A DNA stretch of 64,000 nucleotides from Teredinibacter franksiae (GCF_014218805.1 NZ_JACJUV010000001.1:1934501-1998500), one strand, 5' to 3'; shown: positions 1 through 9,045, counted from the first letter of the stretch. The notes: generated by a model from the letters alone, not told the origin. Numbers and translations: made by a program.

Positions 1-1
1 A

Positions 2-709
2 TCCGTAGGTCGGCTCGCCGCAGGTGTTGCCCATGAAATCGGCAACCCGGTAACCGGTATAGCCTGCCTAGCACAAAACATGAAGTATGAAACCGATGAT
101 AACGAGTTGCTGGAATCGGTTAATCACATCCTGTCGCAGACCGACCGCATTAGCCGAATCGTGCATTCTCTGGTCAGTTTTTCCCACTCGGGCCAGCAGC
201 AAGATAATGAATTCCACCTGGTAACACTTTACGAGTGCGCGCAGGAGGCCATAGACCTCATTCGCCTACAGCGTGAAAAAGGTCAGACCTATTTCTGCAA
301 CGACATCCCCCAAAACCTGCTCACCCGAGGTGATAGCCAAAGACTGATTCAGGTATTCGTCAACCTGCTCTCTAATGCCCGCGACGCCTGTGTCGATGGA
401 GGCCAAATCACCGTCGGTGGCCAACCCCTAAAAGACGGTGTGGAAATCTCCGTTACCGACAATGGCCCAGGTATTCCACAGGAGCTCCAAGATCAGGTTC
501 TAGAGCCATTCTTTACCACAAAAGAGCCCGGAGAAGGCACAGGGCTTGGGCTCGCCATGGTTTACAGCATCGTGGAGGAGCATCAAGGAACCTTGGACAT
601 TATTAGTCCCGTTGATAAAGTGTTACAAAAAGGCACAAAATTCGTGATAAAGCTGCCATCAACCCTTGAATCTGACGCCACGACAGGTAACACTAGCAGC
701 AGCATGTAA
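2..709 (+). CDS. cbrA: Sensor histidine kinase, C-terminal part (CbrA-like), 5' end outside the window
   Basis: The frame is open from base 2, so the gene starts before the window. The first visible residues hold the phospho-acceptor H-box (AGVAHEIGNPVTGI, His at codon 11), followed by a HATPase_c domain with an N-box (LLSNARDAC), G1 box (DNGPGIP), F-box (PFFTTK) and G2 box (GTGLGLAM). It therefore autophosphorylates on His and passes phosphate to the regulator encoded 40 bases downstream. The CbrA assignment comes from context: the partner is a 471-residue NtrC-type regulator and the next genes are pcnB, folK and panB, as in Pseudomonas. In Pseudomonas, CbrA carries an SLC5-type transporter domain at the N-terminus; that part is not visible here, so another NtrB-like kinase cannot be excluded. 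Confidence 0.82.
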   Translation, partial: SVGRLAAGVAHEIGNPVTGIACLAQNMKYETDDNELLESVNHILSQTDRISRIVHSLVSFSHSGQQQDNEFHLVTLYECAQEAIDLIRLQREKGQTYFCNDIPQNLLTRGDSQRLIQVFVNLLSNARDACVDGGQITVGGQPLKDGVEISVTDNGPGIPQELQDQVLEPFFTTKEPGEGTGLGLAMVYSIVEEHQGTLDIISPVDKVLQKGTKFVIKLPSTLESDATTGNTSSSM

Positions 710-749
710 CCGTTAATCCCACTTAAGCCGTATTTGTGTGTAGTCTCCC

Positions 750-2165
750 ATGAGCAAAATTCTAATTGTTGAAGACGAAGACATCATCCGCACCGCATTG
801 CGGAAACTCCTTACTCGCAACAAATACGAAGTGGAAGAAGCCGGTTCGGTTAGCGAAGCTACCGGCAAGCATAAGCTCGACACCTTCGACTTGATCATTA
901 GCGATCTGCGCCTACCTGGCGCCTCGGGCACAGACCTTATTCAGCTGGCTGGCGAAGTTCCTGTTCTGATCATGACAAGCTATGCCAGTTTGCGCTCCGC
1001 CGTCGACTCCATGCGTATGGGAGCGGTCGACTATATTGCCAAACCCTTCGATCATGACGAAATGCTCGCCGCGGTGAAACGGGTAATCGGCAAATCCGAC
1101 ACCCGCAAAGCCTCAAACAACGTGCGCGCTTCTGAAAATGACGCCGCCATCGAAGGTATGATTGGCAGCAGTTTGGTTATGCGCGAGCTCTACACAAAAA
1201 TCCACAAGGTTGCCCCAACCACTGCAACGGTGCTGGTGCAGGGCGAAACAGGCACGGGTAAAGAGCTTGTGGCTAATGCGATCCACAACGAAAGCCCTCG
1301 CAAAGGCAAACCCCTTATTTCCGTAAATTGCGCCGCCATTCCCGAAACACTGATCGAAGCCGAGCTATTTGGCCACGAAAAAGGTGCATTTACCGGAGCA
1401 GCCACCACCCGTGAAGGACTAGTATCCGCAGCCGATGGCGGAACCCTATTCCTAGACGAAATCGGTGAATTACCCCTAGAGGCACAGGCGCGACTGCTGC
1501 GAGTGCTTCAGGAAGGTGAGGTTCGCCCTATTGGCTCGGTAGAGTCACGTAAGGTCGATGTTCGCCTGGTTGCCGCCACCCACAGAGACCTAGGCAAACT
1601 GTCGCGCGAATCTAAATTCCGCGAGGACCTCTACTTCCGTATTAATGTCGTTCAATTGAAGCTGCCACCACTGCGTGAGCGCGGAAAAGACATACTGGCA
1701 CTGGCTGAAACCTTCGTAAAACGGTTCAGCGCCGAAATGCTCAAGCCCGCGCTATCACTCACACCAGAAGCTATTCAAGCCATTACCACCTACACTTGGC
1801 CGGGCAATATTCGCGAGCTGGAAAATGCCATTCAGCGAGCCGTTATTCTCTGTGACAACGACACTGAAATTGACCATAACCAACTAGCCATCGACCTAGA
1901 CTTGGTTAAAGTGGACGATCACCACCACGATGACGCCCCCGGTCGCTCAACCAAATCGAGCACCAGCAACGTCAACGAACCGACTGAAGACCTGTCCCTA
2001 GAAGATTACTTTCAGCGCTTTGTGTTGGAACATCAAGACACCATGAGCGAAACCGAACTCGCACGGAAACTGGGTGTAAGCCGCAAATGCCTATGGGAGC
2101 GAAGACAGCGCCTAGGCATACCGCGCAACAAGCCCACCCAGAACGCCACTAAATCAGCGAACTAA
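750..2165 (+). CDS. cbrB: Sigma-54-dependent response regulator, CbrB-like
   Basis: NtrC-type activator of 471 residues. The receiver domain covers about 1-118 with phospho-Asp at D52 (ISDLRLP). The AAA+ sigma-54 activation domain covers about 142-370, with Walker A GETGTGKE, the sigma-54-contacting GAFTGA loop near 212, and Walker B ([12 protein letters not shown]). The C-terminal Fis-like HTH is at about 438-462 ([20 protein letters not shown]). A His/Asp-rich and Ser/Thr-rich linker precedes the HTH. Length and neighbours match Pseudomonas CbrB, which controls carbon and nitrogen source use and carbon catabolite repression through the small RNA CrcZ. A perfect sigma-54 promoter lies 240 bases past the stop codon, which fits that role. 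It is probably co-transcribed with the kinase upstream. Confidence 0.88.
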   Translation: MSKILIVEDEDIIRTALRKLLTRNKYEVEEAGSVSEATGKHKLDTFDLIISDLRLPGASGTDLIQLAGEVPVLIMTSYASLRSAVDSMRMGAVDYIAKPFDHDEMLAAVKRVIGKSDTRKASNNVRASENDAAIEGMIGSSLVMRELYTKIHKVAPTTATVLVQGETGTGKELVANAIHNESPRKGKPLISVNCAAIPETLIEAELFGHEKGAFTGAATTREGLVSAADGGTLFLDEIGELPLEAQARLLRVLQEGEVRPIGSVESRKVDVRLVAATHRDLGKLSRESKFREDLYFRINVVQLKLPPLRERGKDILALAETFVKRFSAEMLKPALSLTPEAIQAITTYTWPGNIRELENAIQRAVILCDNDTEIDHNQLAIDLDLVKVDDHHHDDAPGRSTKSSTSNVNEPTEDLSLEDYFQRFVLEHQDTMSETELARKLGVSRKCLWERRQRLGIPRNKPTQNATKSAN

Positions 2166-2261
2166 CCACCCCCCCCTTATCATTATCCCCTGGCCAGGAT
2201 TTACACCTGGCTCTAGCACTATTGTCCCAGCGTTACGAAAAAAGCCACCCACTTATGTTCA

Positions 2262-2329
2262 GGTAACATTCATTGGCGTGTGTTACCCATTCCAAACAGT
2301 TCGTAACAACCCCGAGACAGAAAGTAACG
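2262..2329 (+). promoter_or_regulatory. Candidate CbrB enhancer sites (GTAACA/TGTTAC palindromes)
   Basis: GGTAACA (2262-2268) and TGTTACC (2281-2287) form a perfect 7-bp inverted repeat with a 12-base spacer. Related half-sites follow at 2303-2308 (GTAACA) and 2324-2329 (GTAACG), and another (GTTACG) lies near 2232. The main palindrome is about 120-140 bases upstream of the sigma-54 promoter, the usual range for an NtrC-type enhancer. From memory, CbrB-dependent promoters in Pseudomonas carry comparable TGTTAC/GTAACA palindromes. Binding by the CbrB-like protein is inference. Confidence 0.6.
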
Positions 2330-2403
2330 AACTACCAGAACAAAACATAATAAGAAAAAGTTTAAGTTGGATAACCTATTGTTTTATAACGTTTTATGCT
2401 TCT

Positions 2404-2418
2404 TGGCACGCCATATGC
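2404..2418 (+). promoter_or_regulatory. Sigma-54 (RpoN) promoter
   Basis: The sequence is TTGGCACG-CCAT-ATGC: the invariant GG (2405-2406) and GC (2417-2418) are 12 bases apart as RpoN requires, and the -24 element TTGGCACG is a full match to consensus. The -12 element is ATGCT instead of TTGCA. Transcription should start near 2429-2430. No start codon with a ribosome binding site follows before the terminator, so the product is probably a non-coding RNA. Confidence 0.85.
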
Positions 2419-2429
2419 TCTATAAATTC

Positions 2430-2698
2430 GCATAATAACAACAAGAAAGAATAATAAAAGAAATCGAAATAGCGAATAACAACAACAAATAATAAAAACA
2501 AACAAAAAAACACATAATAACAACAAGAAACAATAAGAAACGAAAGCGTATAAACTGACTTGTGAACCTTCGGAAAGGTGTTGCTTAAAAAGCAAAAAAT
2601 GACGGACAAGGACGTGTCCTATTAAAAAAAAACAAAAACAAATATTAATAAACACATCCAAATTAAGCGGGAAGGCAATAAGCCTTCCCGTTTTGGTT
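2430..2698 (+). ncRNA. crcZ: CrcZ-like small RNA (Hfq/Crc-sequestering), candidate
   Basis: About 265 bases run from the predicted sigma-54 start to an intrinsic terminator. The first 130 bases are almost pure A with spaced C, U and G, giving many overlapping AAYAAYAA-type motifs (2434-2448, 2449-2460, 2475-2510, 2516-2540). An 18-base block, CATAATAACAACAAGAAA, occurs twice without change (2431-2448 and 2513-2530). Such motifs are what CrcZ/CrcY of Pseudomonas use to titrate Hfq with Crc and relieve catabolite repression. Three hairpins follow: one with a CGGA loop (2566-2579), one of TTGCTT/AAGCAA (2581-2595), and one with an AGGACG loop (2604-2619). Position (cbrB - RNA - pcnB), promoter type and motif type all agree with CrcZ. 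Primary sequence identity to Pseudomonas CrcZ was not tested. Confidence 0.78.
2668..2698 (+). terminator. Intrinsic terminator of the CrcZ-like RNA
   Basis: A 9-bp perfect stem CGGGAAGGC / GCCTTCCCG (2668-2676, 2682-2690) has an AATAA loop and is followed by TTTTGGTTT. Confidence 0.88.
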
Positions 2699-2854
2699 TC
2701 TACCCCTACAAAACGTGCTGATACCCCCTTACCCCTGCAACCAGCACTCAGCAACACTTAAAGCATCTATTTCCATGTCACAGTTATGGTAGACTGCCTG
2801 CGCTTACAAGCTACAGGCTTGCCCTCTCAACCTCGAAATTAACACACCTCAAAA

Positions 2855-4222
2855 ATGCTAAAACGGTTACTGCAGCTAACAAACCTGTCGGAAAAACTGT
2901 TTGATACCGCCGAAGGCCCCCACGGAGCCAAGGTAATCAGCGCAAAGAATCACGGCATCCGCAACAGTGACATCAGCAATGGCGCGATTAAGATCATCTC
3001 CCAGCTACACACAGCAGGGTACGAAGCCTACTTAGTGGGCGGCGGCGTAAGGGATCTGTTGCTAGAAGGCAAACCCAAAGACTTCGACATCGCAACCGAT
3101 GCCACCCCCGAACAAATAAAAACTGTTTTTCGCAACGCTCGTATTATTGGCCGCCGATTTCGTATTGTGCATGTACGCTTTGGCCGTGAAGTTATCGAAG
3201 TGACTACCTTCAGAGATAGCCACAAAGAAGCCGAAAACAACCAAGAGGCAGAACAGTCAGAACATGGCGTTCTGTTGCGCGACAATGTCTACGGCAACAT
3301 CCGTACCGATGCAGAACGACGCGATTTCACCATAAATGCGCTCTACTACAACCCGGAAAACGGCGAACTACTTGAATTCAGTTCTGGTCTTGAAGACCTG
3401 AAAGCCCGCACCCTTCGCATTGTGGGCGACCCCGATAAGCGCTACAAGGAAGACCCTGTTCGCCTCTTGCGCGCCATTCGCTTCGCCGCAAAACTCGGTT
3501 TCACGATTGAGCCTGCAACTGAGTCGCCCATAAAAGAGCATGCCGACTACTTGAGTCACATCCCGGCAGCCCGACTTTTTGAAGAAGTGCTGAAGTTGTT
3601 TATGTCTGGCTCGGCCACGGCTACCCTCAACCTCTTGCGCGAGTATCACTGCCTCCAGTACCTGTTTCCCAGTACCGACTTTTGTATGGAAAAAGGGCGA
3701 GAGCAAGACCGCAATATGGTTAGCAGCGCGACAACCAACACCGACATTCGCATTCGCCAAAACAAAAAGGTAACACCAGCGTTTATCTATGCGGCCTTTC
3801 TATGGCCAGCCATGCGCGCCAGCATGCGTCACCAAATGAAAGACCAAAAGCTTTCAACCCAAGAGGCTATGCAGCGCGCAGCACAAGGCGTTGTCAGCCA
3901 ACAATTGTCTTACACCGCCATCCCAAAACGCTTCCTTGTGCCCATGCGTGAAATATGGGCGCTACAACTTCGCCTTCCTCGCCGACAGGGAAAGAGGGCT
4001 CGAGCGTTAATGGAGCACCCTCGCTTTCGAGCCGCTTATGATTTCCTTTTACTGCGGGAACAATCAGGTGAAAAAGTGGATGGCCTAGGTGATTGGTGGA
4101 CACGCTTCCAGCAAGTGACCGAAGACGAACAAACTAAAATGGTAGACGAGTTGGGCAAACCCACGGGCCCCCGCCGGCCTCGCCGCAAACCCAAACCAAA
4201 GCCCAGCGCTGACGCTGAGTAA
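2855..4222 (+). CDS. pcnB: Poly(A) polymerase I
   Basis: It adds 3' poly(A) tails that mark RNAs for decay. The class II nucleotidyltransferase core shows the GG motif and the metal-binding pair (LVGGGVRDLL ... KDFDIATDA, residues about 68-90), the RRFRIVHV segment, the RRDFTINALYY motif and the tRNA-NTase-like RNA-binding helix ('KRYKEDPVRLLRAIRFAAKLGF'-type stretch around 200). The C-terminus is highly basic (GPRRPRRKPKPKP), typical of PcnB and not of CCA-adding enzymes. Length 455 residues is normal. The start at 2855 keeps the usual N-terminal region. It follows the CrcZ-like RNA and lies 13 bases from folK, the arrangement known from Pseudomonas. Confidence 0.95.
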   Translation: MLKRLLQLTNLSEKLFDTAEGPHGAKVISAKNHGIRNSDISNGAIKIISQLHTAGYEAYLVGGGVRDLLLEGKPKDFDIATDATPEQIKTVFRNARIIGRRFRIVHVRFGREVIEVTTFRDSHKEAENNQEAEQSEHGVLLRDNVYGNIRTDAERRDFTINALYYNPENGELLEFSSGLEDLKARTLRIVGDPDKRYKEDPVRLLRAIRFAAKLGFTIEPATESPIKEHADYLSHIPAARLFEEVLKLFMSGSATATLNLLREYHCLQYLFPSTDFCMEKGREQDRNMVSSATTNTDIRIRQNKKVTPAFIYAAFLWPAMRASMRHQMKDQKLSTQEAMQRAAQGVVSQQLSYTAIPKRFLVPMREIWALQLRLPRRQGKRARALMEHPRFRAAYDFLLLREQSGEKVDGLGDWWTRFQQVTEDEQTKMVDELGKPTGPRRPRRKPKPKPSADAE

Positions 4223-4235
4223 CAGGTACTTTTTT

Positions 4236-4745
4236 GTGCTCGTTTTTGTAGGGCTGGGGAGCAATCTGGACAACCCCCAACAACAAGTCACCCAGGCATG
4301 CGCTTCACTTTCCGTGCAGCCAAACATTACACTGCTACGCGTATCCAGCTGGTACCAGAGTAAGCCTGTAGGCCCACCACAACCGGATTACATTAACGGT
4401 GTTGCAGAGCTAGAGACCGACCTACCGGCGGAAGCCCTGCTGAATGTCCTGCACAACATTGAACAGCAGCAAAACAGAATAAGGGACATTCGCTGGGGGC
4501 CAAGAACACTGGATCTGGACATCCTACTTTACGGCCAGCAGGTCATCGCTAGCGCACGCCTCACCGTGCCTCATGCGCACTTAACCGAGCGGAACTTTGT
4601 GCTAACACCCCTTGTGGAATTAGCGCCCCAGCTACAACTCCCCGATGGCCGCTCCGTAGCCATGTTAGCGCAAGCCGTCGGCAGGCAGGGTTTGGAGCAA
4701 TTACCTTCAAGCCCACGGAAAAACCTAGGAGACAACGTTGAATAA
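4236..4745 (+). CDS. folK: 2-amino-4-hydroxy-6-hydroxymethyldihydropteridine pyrophosphokinase
   Basis: HPPK transfers pyrophosphate from ATP to 6-hydroxymethyl-dihydropterin in folate synthesis. The N-terminal FVGLGSNLDNP and the signature RWGPRTLDLDILLYG followed by VPHAHLTERNFVLTPLVELAP are diagnostic; the two Asp of DLDIL bind Mg. The start is GTG at 4236, giving 169 residues, the usual size. It overlaps the next gene by 8 bases, so translation is probably coupled. Confidence 0.95.
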   Translation: MLVFVGLGSNLDNPQQQVTQACASLSVQPNITLLRVSSWYQSKPVGPPQPDYINGVAELETDLPAEALLNVLHNIEQQQNRIRDIRWGPRTLDLDILLYGQQVIASARLTVPHAHLTERNFVLTPLVELAPQLQLPDGRSVAMLAQAVGRQGLEQLPSSPRKNLGDNVE

Positions 4746-5430
4746 CGCTGACGAAAGCCTCTGGCAAATAGATCTTTCAGGGAAGACCATTCCGCGTTAT
4801 ATCGCCGTTGAAGGCCCTATCGGGGTTGGTAAAACTACCCTCACTAAAAATCTGGCACGCACTTTCAACTACGATACGCTGCTCGAAAACGCCGAAGACA
4901 ACCCGTTTCTCGAACGCTTCTACGCTTGCGAAAAAAATGCCGCACTGCCCACTCAGCTATTTTTCCTGTTCCAGCGAATGCAACAACTCAATGAGCTGGT
5001 TCAAGCCGATATGTTTCAGCCCGTTCGTGTTGCTGACTTTTTACTTGAAAAAGATCAGCTGTTTGCAGAAGTAACACTCAACAAAGACGAACTACACCTA
5101 TACCGGCAGGTCTATAACCACTTAACTATCGATGCACCATCACCAGACTTGGTTATCTATTTACAGGCACCCAGCGACGTTTTGCTAGACCGCATTCACA
5201 ACCGCGGTATTCGCTCAGAGCAAACCATCGACCGTGACTACCTAGAGCAACTCAACAGTGCCTACACACGTTTTTTTCACTTTTACGATGCTGCACCGGT
5301 ACTGATTGTGAACGCTGCCGAAATAGACTGGGTTAATAATCCTGCAGATTACCGTGAACTGGTAAATTACATGCTGGATATCACCCGAGGAAGACATTAC
5401 TACAACCCTCAACCCTCTATACTGCGATAA
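4738..5430 (+). CDS. Deoxynucleoside kinase (deoxyadenosine/deoxyguanosine kinase family)
   Basis: Phosphorylates deoxynucleosides for salvage. The P-loop is VEGPIGVGKTTL (residues about 24-35), followed by NPFLERFY and the FLFQRMQQL substrate-helix region, then the DLVIYLQAP and DRIHNRGIRSEQ (LID-like) segments. Length 230 residues. The start is a TTG at 4738; AGGAGA at 4727-4732 sits at correct spacing from it, and no ATG offers the same N-terminus, so the TTG start is well supported. The start lies inside the end of folK. The same gene occupies this place in Pseudomonas cbrAB-panB regions. Substrate preference cannot be told from sequence. Confidence 0.88.
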   Translation: MNNADESLWQIDLSGKTIPRYIAVEGPIGVGKTTLTKNLARTFNYDTLLENAEDNPFLERFYACEKNAALPTQLFFLFQRMQQLNELVQADMFQPVRVADFLLEKDQLFAEVTLNKDELHLYRQVYNHLTIDAPSPDLVIYLQAPSDVLLDRIHNRGIRSEQTIDRDYLEQLNSAYTRFFHFYDAAPVLIVNAAEIDWVNNPADYRELVNYMLDITRGRHYYNPQPSILR

Positions 5431-5450
5431 CTTTTCAGCGAGTTTTGACT

Positions 5451-6263
5451 ATGGCTTACACCGCGCAACTGGAAAAAAACATTTCCATAAAATCACTACA
5501 GAATTTAAAAGCCAAACAAGAGAAATTTGTTACGGTCGCACTTTACGATGCTCCAATGGCGGCAATGGCAGAGCGCTGTGGCGTGCAAGCGGTTCTAGTG
5601 GGCGACAGCCTTGGCATGACAGTACTTGGCTACAAAGATACCCTCCCGGTAACCATGGAACACATGATTTACCATGTAGAGGCCGTCGCCAGAGGCAACC
5701 ATAAGTCGTTAATTATTGGTGACCTGCCTTTCATGACCTACGCCACCCCCCAACAGGCAATGAAGAACGCAACCCGAGTAATGCAGGCCGGTGCCAACAT
5801 GGTAAAACTTGAGGGCGGTCGCTGGCTGGAGGAAACCGTTTCCATGTTAAGTGAACGCGGCATACCCGTTTGCGCCCACCTAGGCCTAACGCCGCAATCA
5901 GTCAATAAATTTGGCGGCTTCCGCGTTCAGGGCAGAGAAAAACATCAGGCAAACACGATCGCCGAAGATGCCTACAGGCTCACCGAGGCCGGCGCAGATT
6001 TGCTTGTACTGGAGTGTGTCCCGGCAAAGCTGGCCGCCACAATAACCAGCACCATTGCTATTCCCACCATCGGTATTGGTGCAGGACGCAACACCGATGC
6101 ACAGGTACTGGTCATCAATGACATTCTCGGCCTCACCGAAATGCCACCGAAGTTCTCCAAAAACTTTCTTATCGAGACCGACGACATCCCTTCAGCCCTG
6201 CAAAAATTTGTTTCTGACGTGCGCGAAGGTCACTTTCCCGAAGATCAACATAGCTTTCAATAA
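5451..6263 (+). CDS. panB: 3-methyl-2-oxobutanoate hydroxymethyltransferase
   Basis: Catalyses ketopantoate formation from 2-oxoisovalerate and methylene-tetrahydrofolate, the first step of pantothenate synthesis. Recognisable stretches are LVGDSLGMTVLGYKDTLPVT (Asp binding Mg), GDLPFMTYATPQQAM, MVKLEGG, VCAHLGLTPQSVNKFGGF and IPTIGIGAG. About 270 residues, normal length. An in-frame TTG two codons upstream (5445) exists, but ATG 5451 is preferred. panC, which usually follows, is not in the next gene position: ppc comes next. Confidence 0.95.
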   Translation: MAYTAQLEKNISIKSLQNLKAKQEKFVTVALYDAPMAAMAERCGVQAVLVGDSLGMTVLGYKDTLPVTMEHMIYHVEAVARGNHKSLIIGDLPFMTYATPQQAMKNATRVMQAGANMVKLEGGRWLEETVSMLSERGIPVCAHLGLTPQSVNKFGGFRVQGREKHQANTIAEDAYRLTEAGADLLVLECVPAKLAATITSTIAIPTIGIGAGRNTDAQVLVINDILGLTEMPPKFSKNFLIETDDIPSALQKFVSDVREGHFPEDQHSFQ

Positions 6264-6396
6264 ATTACGCACGCCTCACCAATCGCATTTATAGCTGCAA
6301 ACAAATGGCATGGAAGCTGTTCATCTCCTACAATAGCGCCCCGCTGTAAATACGCTCAATTTTTAACCCGAATTATTACGAGGTTATTTTCCCGTT

Positions 6397-9027
6397 ATGC
6401 AACAATTACCGGAAACGTTAAGAGACAATGTTCGCCTACTTGGTGAACTGTTAGGTGAAAATCTGCTTGAACACGAAGGCCCCAAGCTTTTTCGTAAAGT
6501 GGAAGAAATTCGCGCGCTGTCGAAAAAACTCGCGCAATCTTCCGGTGACGAGCACCAAGAAAAATTTGCCTCGCTGGTTGAAGCGCTGAGTCAACTCGAA
6601 GACGCTGATATCCTACCCATCGTGCGTGCGTTCAATCAATTTTTAAACCTCGCCAACATCGCCGACCAGCATTATTTTTATGGACCAGAAGCCGTCGATG
6701 CACAGGGCTTAGATCAACTGCTAGAAAACCTTGCTAACCACGAGGGTAAGGACGCGCTCTACAGCCTTGTGTGCGATTTAAAAATCGAGCTAGTACTCAC
6801 CGCACACCCCACCGAAGTAACGCGCCGCACACTGATTCGAAAATACGAACAGATCGCCGACTCGCTGAATGCGCTGAAGCGCACTGACCTTTTGCACTAC
6901 GAAGCCGAGGGCGTAAAAGACCAGCTGCACCGCATAATTGAAGAAGTGTGGCACACCAACGAAATACGCACCGCCCGGCCAACCGCCGTTGACGAAGCCA
7001 AGTGGGGATTTGCGGTTATCGAAAACAGCCTGTGGCATGCGGTACCTGACTTTATTCGGCACCTCGACAATTTGAGCCGCAAGCGTTTGGGTCAACCTCT
7101 GCCCATGGATATTGCCCCCTTTCGATTCTACTCCTGGATGGGCGGTGACCGTGATGGCAACCCCAACGTAACCGCCAGTGTTACCGAAGAAGTCATTATG
7201 CTCGGCCGCTGGAAAGCCGCAGAGCTGTACTTGGACAGCATTAATGGCCTAGCGGGTGATCTAAGTATGCACGCCGCCAGCGACGAGCTGTTTGAAGCGC
7301 TCGGTTTCAAAAGCACCACGCCCTACCGCGACCTACTCCACCACCTGCGTAACCGCCTGCAGGCAACCATGGACTGGGCAGAAGAACGCATTCACAACCC
7401 GCTTCTCCGACGACCAGAAAATGTAATTCACAGTAAGGAGGAGTTACTACAACCCCTGCTGATCTGTCACCGCTCACTGGTCGAACAGGGCTTTGTGCAT
7501 ATTGCAGAGGGCCCGGTGATCGACTTGATCCGCCGCATACATGCCTTTGGCATTAACTTGGTTCCACTGGATATTCGTCAAGATGGCGATCGCCATGTGC
7601 AACTTCTAGACGAACTGACCCGCTACTTGGAGCTCGGCAGCTATCGAGAGTGGGACGAAGACAAGCGCCAGGCATTCCTTCTCGAACAACTTGAGAGTAA
7701 GCGCCCACTATTACCCCAAACCTGGCCCGTCAGTGAAGAATCTGCGGAAGTTATCGCCACCTGCCGAGTCATTGCCCGCAAACCGCGCGAAACCCTGGCC
7801 CACTATGTTATTTCCATGGCCAAGCAACCTTCCGATGTACTGGCAGTCGCGTTAATCCTGAAAGAATGCGGCGTTGGCTGGAACATGCCGATTGACCCAC
7901 TGTTCGAAACCCTAGATGACCTCGACCGCGCGTCTCGGGTCATGAACAGCCTCTGGCAAATGCCTTGGTACCAGGGCTATATCAGCGGCGAACAAACCGT
8001 CATGATCGGCTATTCCGACTCAGCCAAAGATGCGGGTAAATTTGCTGCTACCTGGGCGCAGTTTAAAGCCCAAGAAAAACTCGTCAGCCTCGCCGACCAA
8101 TATGACGTTCAGCTAAACCTGTTTCATGGCCGTGGCGGCACCGTTGGTCGCGGTGGCGGCCCTGTAGAAAAAGCCATGGCATCACAACCCCCAGGCTCGG
8201 TTAAAGGTCGTATACGAGTCACCGAGCAGGGCGAGATGATCCGCTATAAATTTGGCATGCCACGTGTTGCCTTCACCAGCCTCAGTAACTACGTGCGCGC
8301 AACACTCAAAGCCACGGTTACCCCGGCAGCTTCACCCACAAAAGAGATGCGTGAACTGATGGAAGGCATGGCCAATGCAGGCCTGCAAGCTTATCGGGGT
8401 GTCGTACGCGGCCACGACATGTTTGTGCCCTATTTCCGCAGCCTCACACCCGAGCAGGAACTCAATAAGCTTGCTCTGGGCTCACGCCCGGCCAAGCGCA
8501 AAGCCAGTGGCGGTGTTGAAAGCCTGCGCGCAATTCCCTGGGTATTTGCCTGGACACAAGTTCGGCTGAACCTGCCAGGCTGGCTAGGCACACGCCAGGC
8601 ACTGGAGTACGCACAGAAAAACTCACCGGAATTACTGAACGACATGCACAGTAATTGGCCGTTTTTCTCTAGCTTTATCGACCTACTGGAAATGGTACTG
8701 GGAAAAGCCGATACCTCTATTTGCGCCCACTATGAGGAACAATTAGTCGACCCTTCATTGCGCAGCCTAGGCAAACAACTACGCGAAGATCTCGAAGCTA
8801 CGGCCGACCAGATAAACGCGCTAAAACAGCAACCTGAGCTACTTGAAACTACGCCGCTGTTGCAGCAGTCTATCGACATTCGCAAGCCCTACCTCGACCC
8901 TTTGAACTACCTGCAAGCGGAGCTGCTTAAGCGTGAACGTAAAGCCGGGGAAATTAGCCCTGATTTGGAGCGCGCATTAAAAGTCACTATGACAGGTATT
9001 GCTGCGGGTATGCGTAACACAGGCTAA
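6397..9027 (+). CDS. ppc: Phosphoenolpyruvate carboxylase
   Basis: Anaplerotic enzyme making oxaloacetate from PEP and bicarbonate. The catalytic His lies in VLTAHPTEVTRR (about residue 138), with the GGDRDGNPNVTA motif, GYSDSAKDAGKFAATW (catalytic Lys), FHGRGGTVGRGGGP, and the C-terminal MRNTG end common to the family. Length 876 residues is standard. An AAT-rich leader with GAGG (6379-6383) precedes the ATG. It stands alone, 133 bases after panB. Confidence 0.97.
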   Translation: MQQLPETLRDNVRLLGELLGENLLEHEGPKLFRKVEEIRALSKKLAQSSGDEHQEKFASLVEALSQLEDADILPIVRAFNQFLNLANIADQHYFYGPEAVDAQGLDQLLENLANHEGKDALYSLVCDLKIELVLTAHPTEVTRRTLIRKYEQIADSLNALKRTDLLHYEAEGVKDQLHRIIEEVWHTNEIRTARPTAVDEAKWGFAVIENSLWHAVPDFIRHLDNLSRKRLGQPLPMDIAPFRFYSWMGGDRDGNPNVTASVTEEVIMLGRWKAAELYLDSINGLAGDLSMHAASDELFEALGFKSTTPYRDLLHHLRNRLQATMDWAEERIHNPLLRRPENVIHSKEELLQPLLICHRSLVEQGFVHIAEGPVIDLIRRIHAFGINLVPLDIRQDGDRHVQLLDELTRYLELGSYREWDEDKRQAFLLEQLESKRPLLPQTWPVSEESAEVIATCRVIARKPRETLAHYVISMAKQPSDVLAVALILKECGVGWNMPIDPLFETLDDLDRASRVMNSLWQMPWYQGYISGEQTVMIGYSDSAKDAGKFAATWAQFKAQEKLVSLADQYDVQLNLFHGRGGTVGRGGGPVEKAMASQPPGSVKGRIRVTEQGEMIRYKFGMPRVAFTSLSNYVRATLKATVTPAASPTKEMRELMEGMANAGLQAYRGVVRGHDMFVPYFRSLTPEQELNKLALGSRPAKRKASGGVESLRAIPWVFAWTQVRLNLPGWLGTRQALEYAQKNSPELLNDMHSNWPFFSSFIDLLEMVLGKADTSICAHYEEQLVDPSLRSLGKQLREDLEATADQINALKQQPELLETTPLLQQSIDIRKPYLDPLNYLQAELLKRERKAGEISPDLERALKVTMTGIAAGMRNTG

Positions 9028-9045
9028 GTACGCATTTCGGCTAGC

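Noticed and set aside
2193..2211. GCCAGG/CCTGGC hairpin after cbrB as a terminator
   Set aside because: Six-bp stem without a T-tract; too weak to call.
2362..2757. Minus-strand open frames (131 and 71 codons) in the cbrB-pcnB gap
   Set aside because: They are antisense to the A-rich CrcZ-like RNA; the Phe/Leu-rich translation is a by-product of T-rich complement and there is no ribosome binding site.
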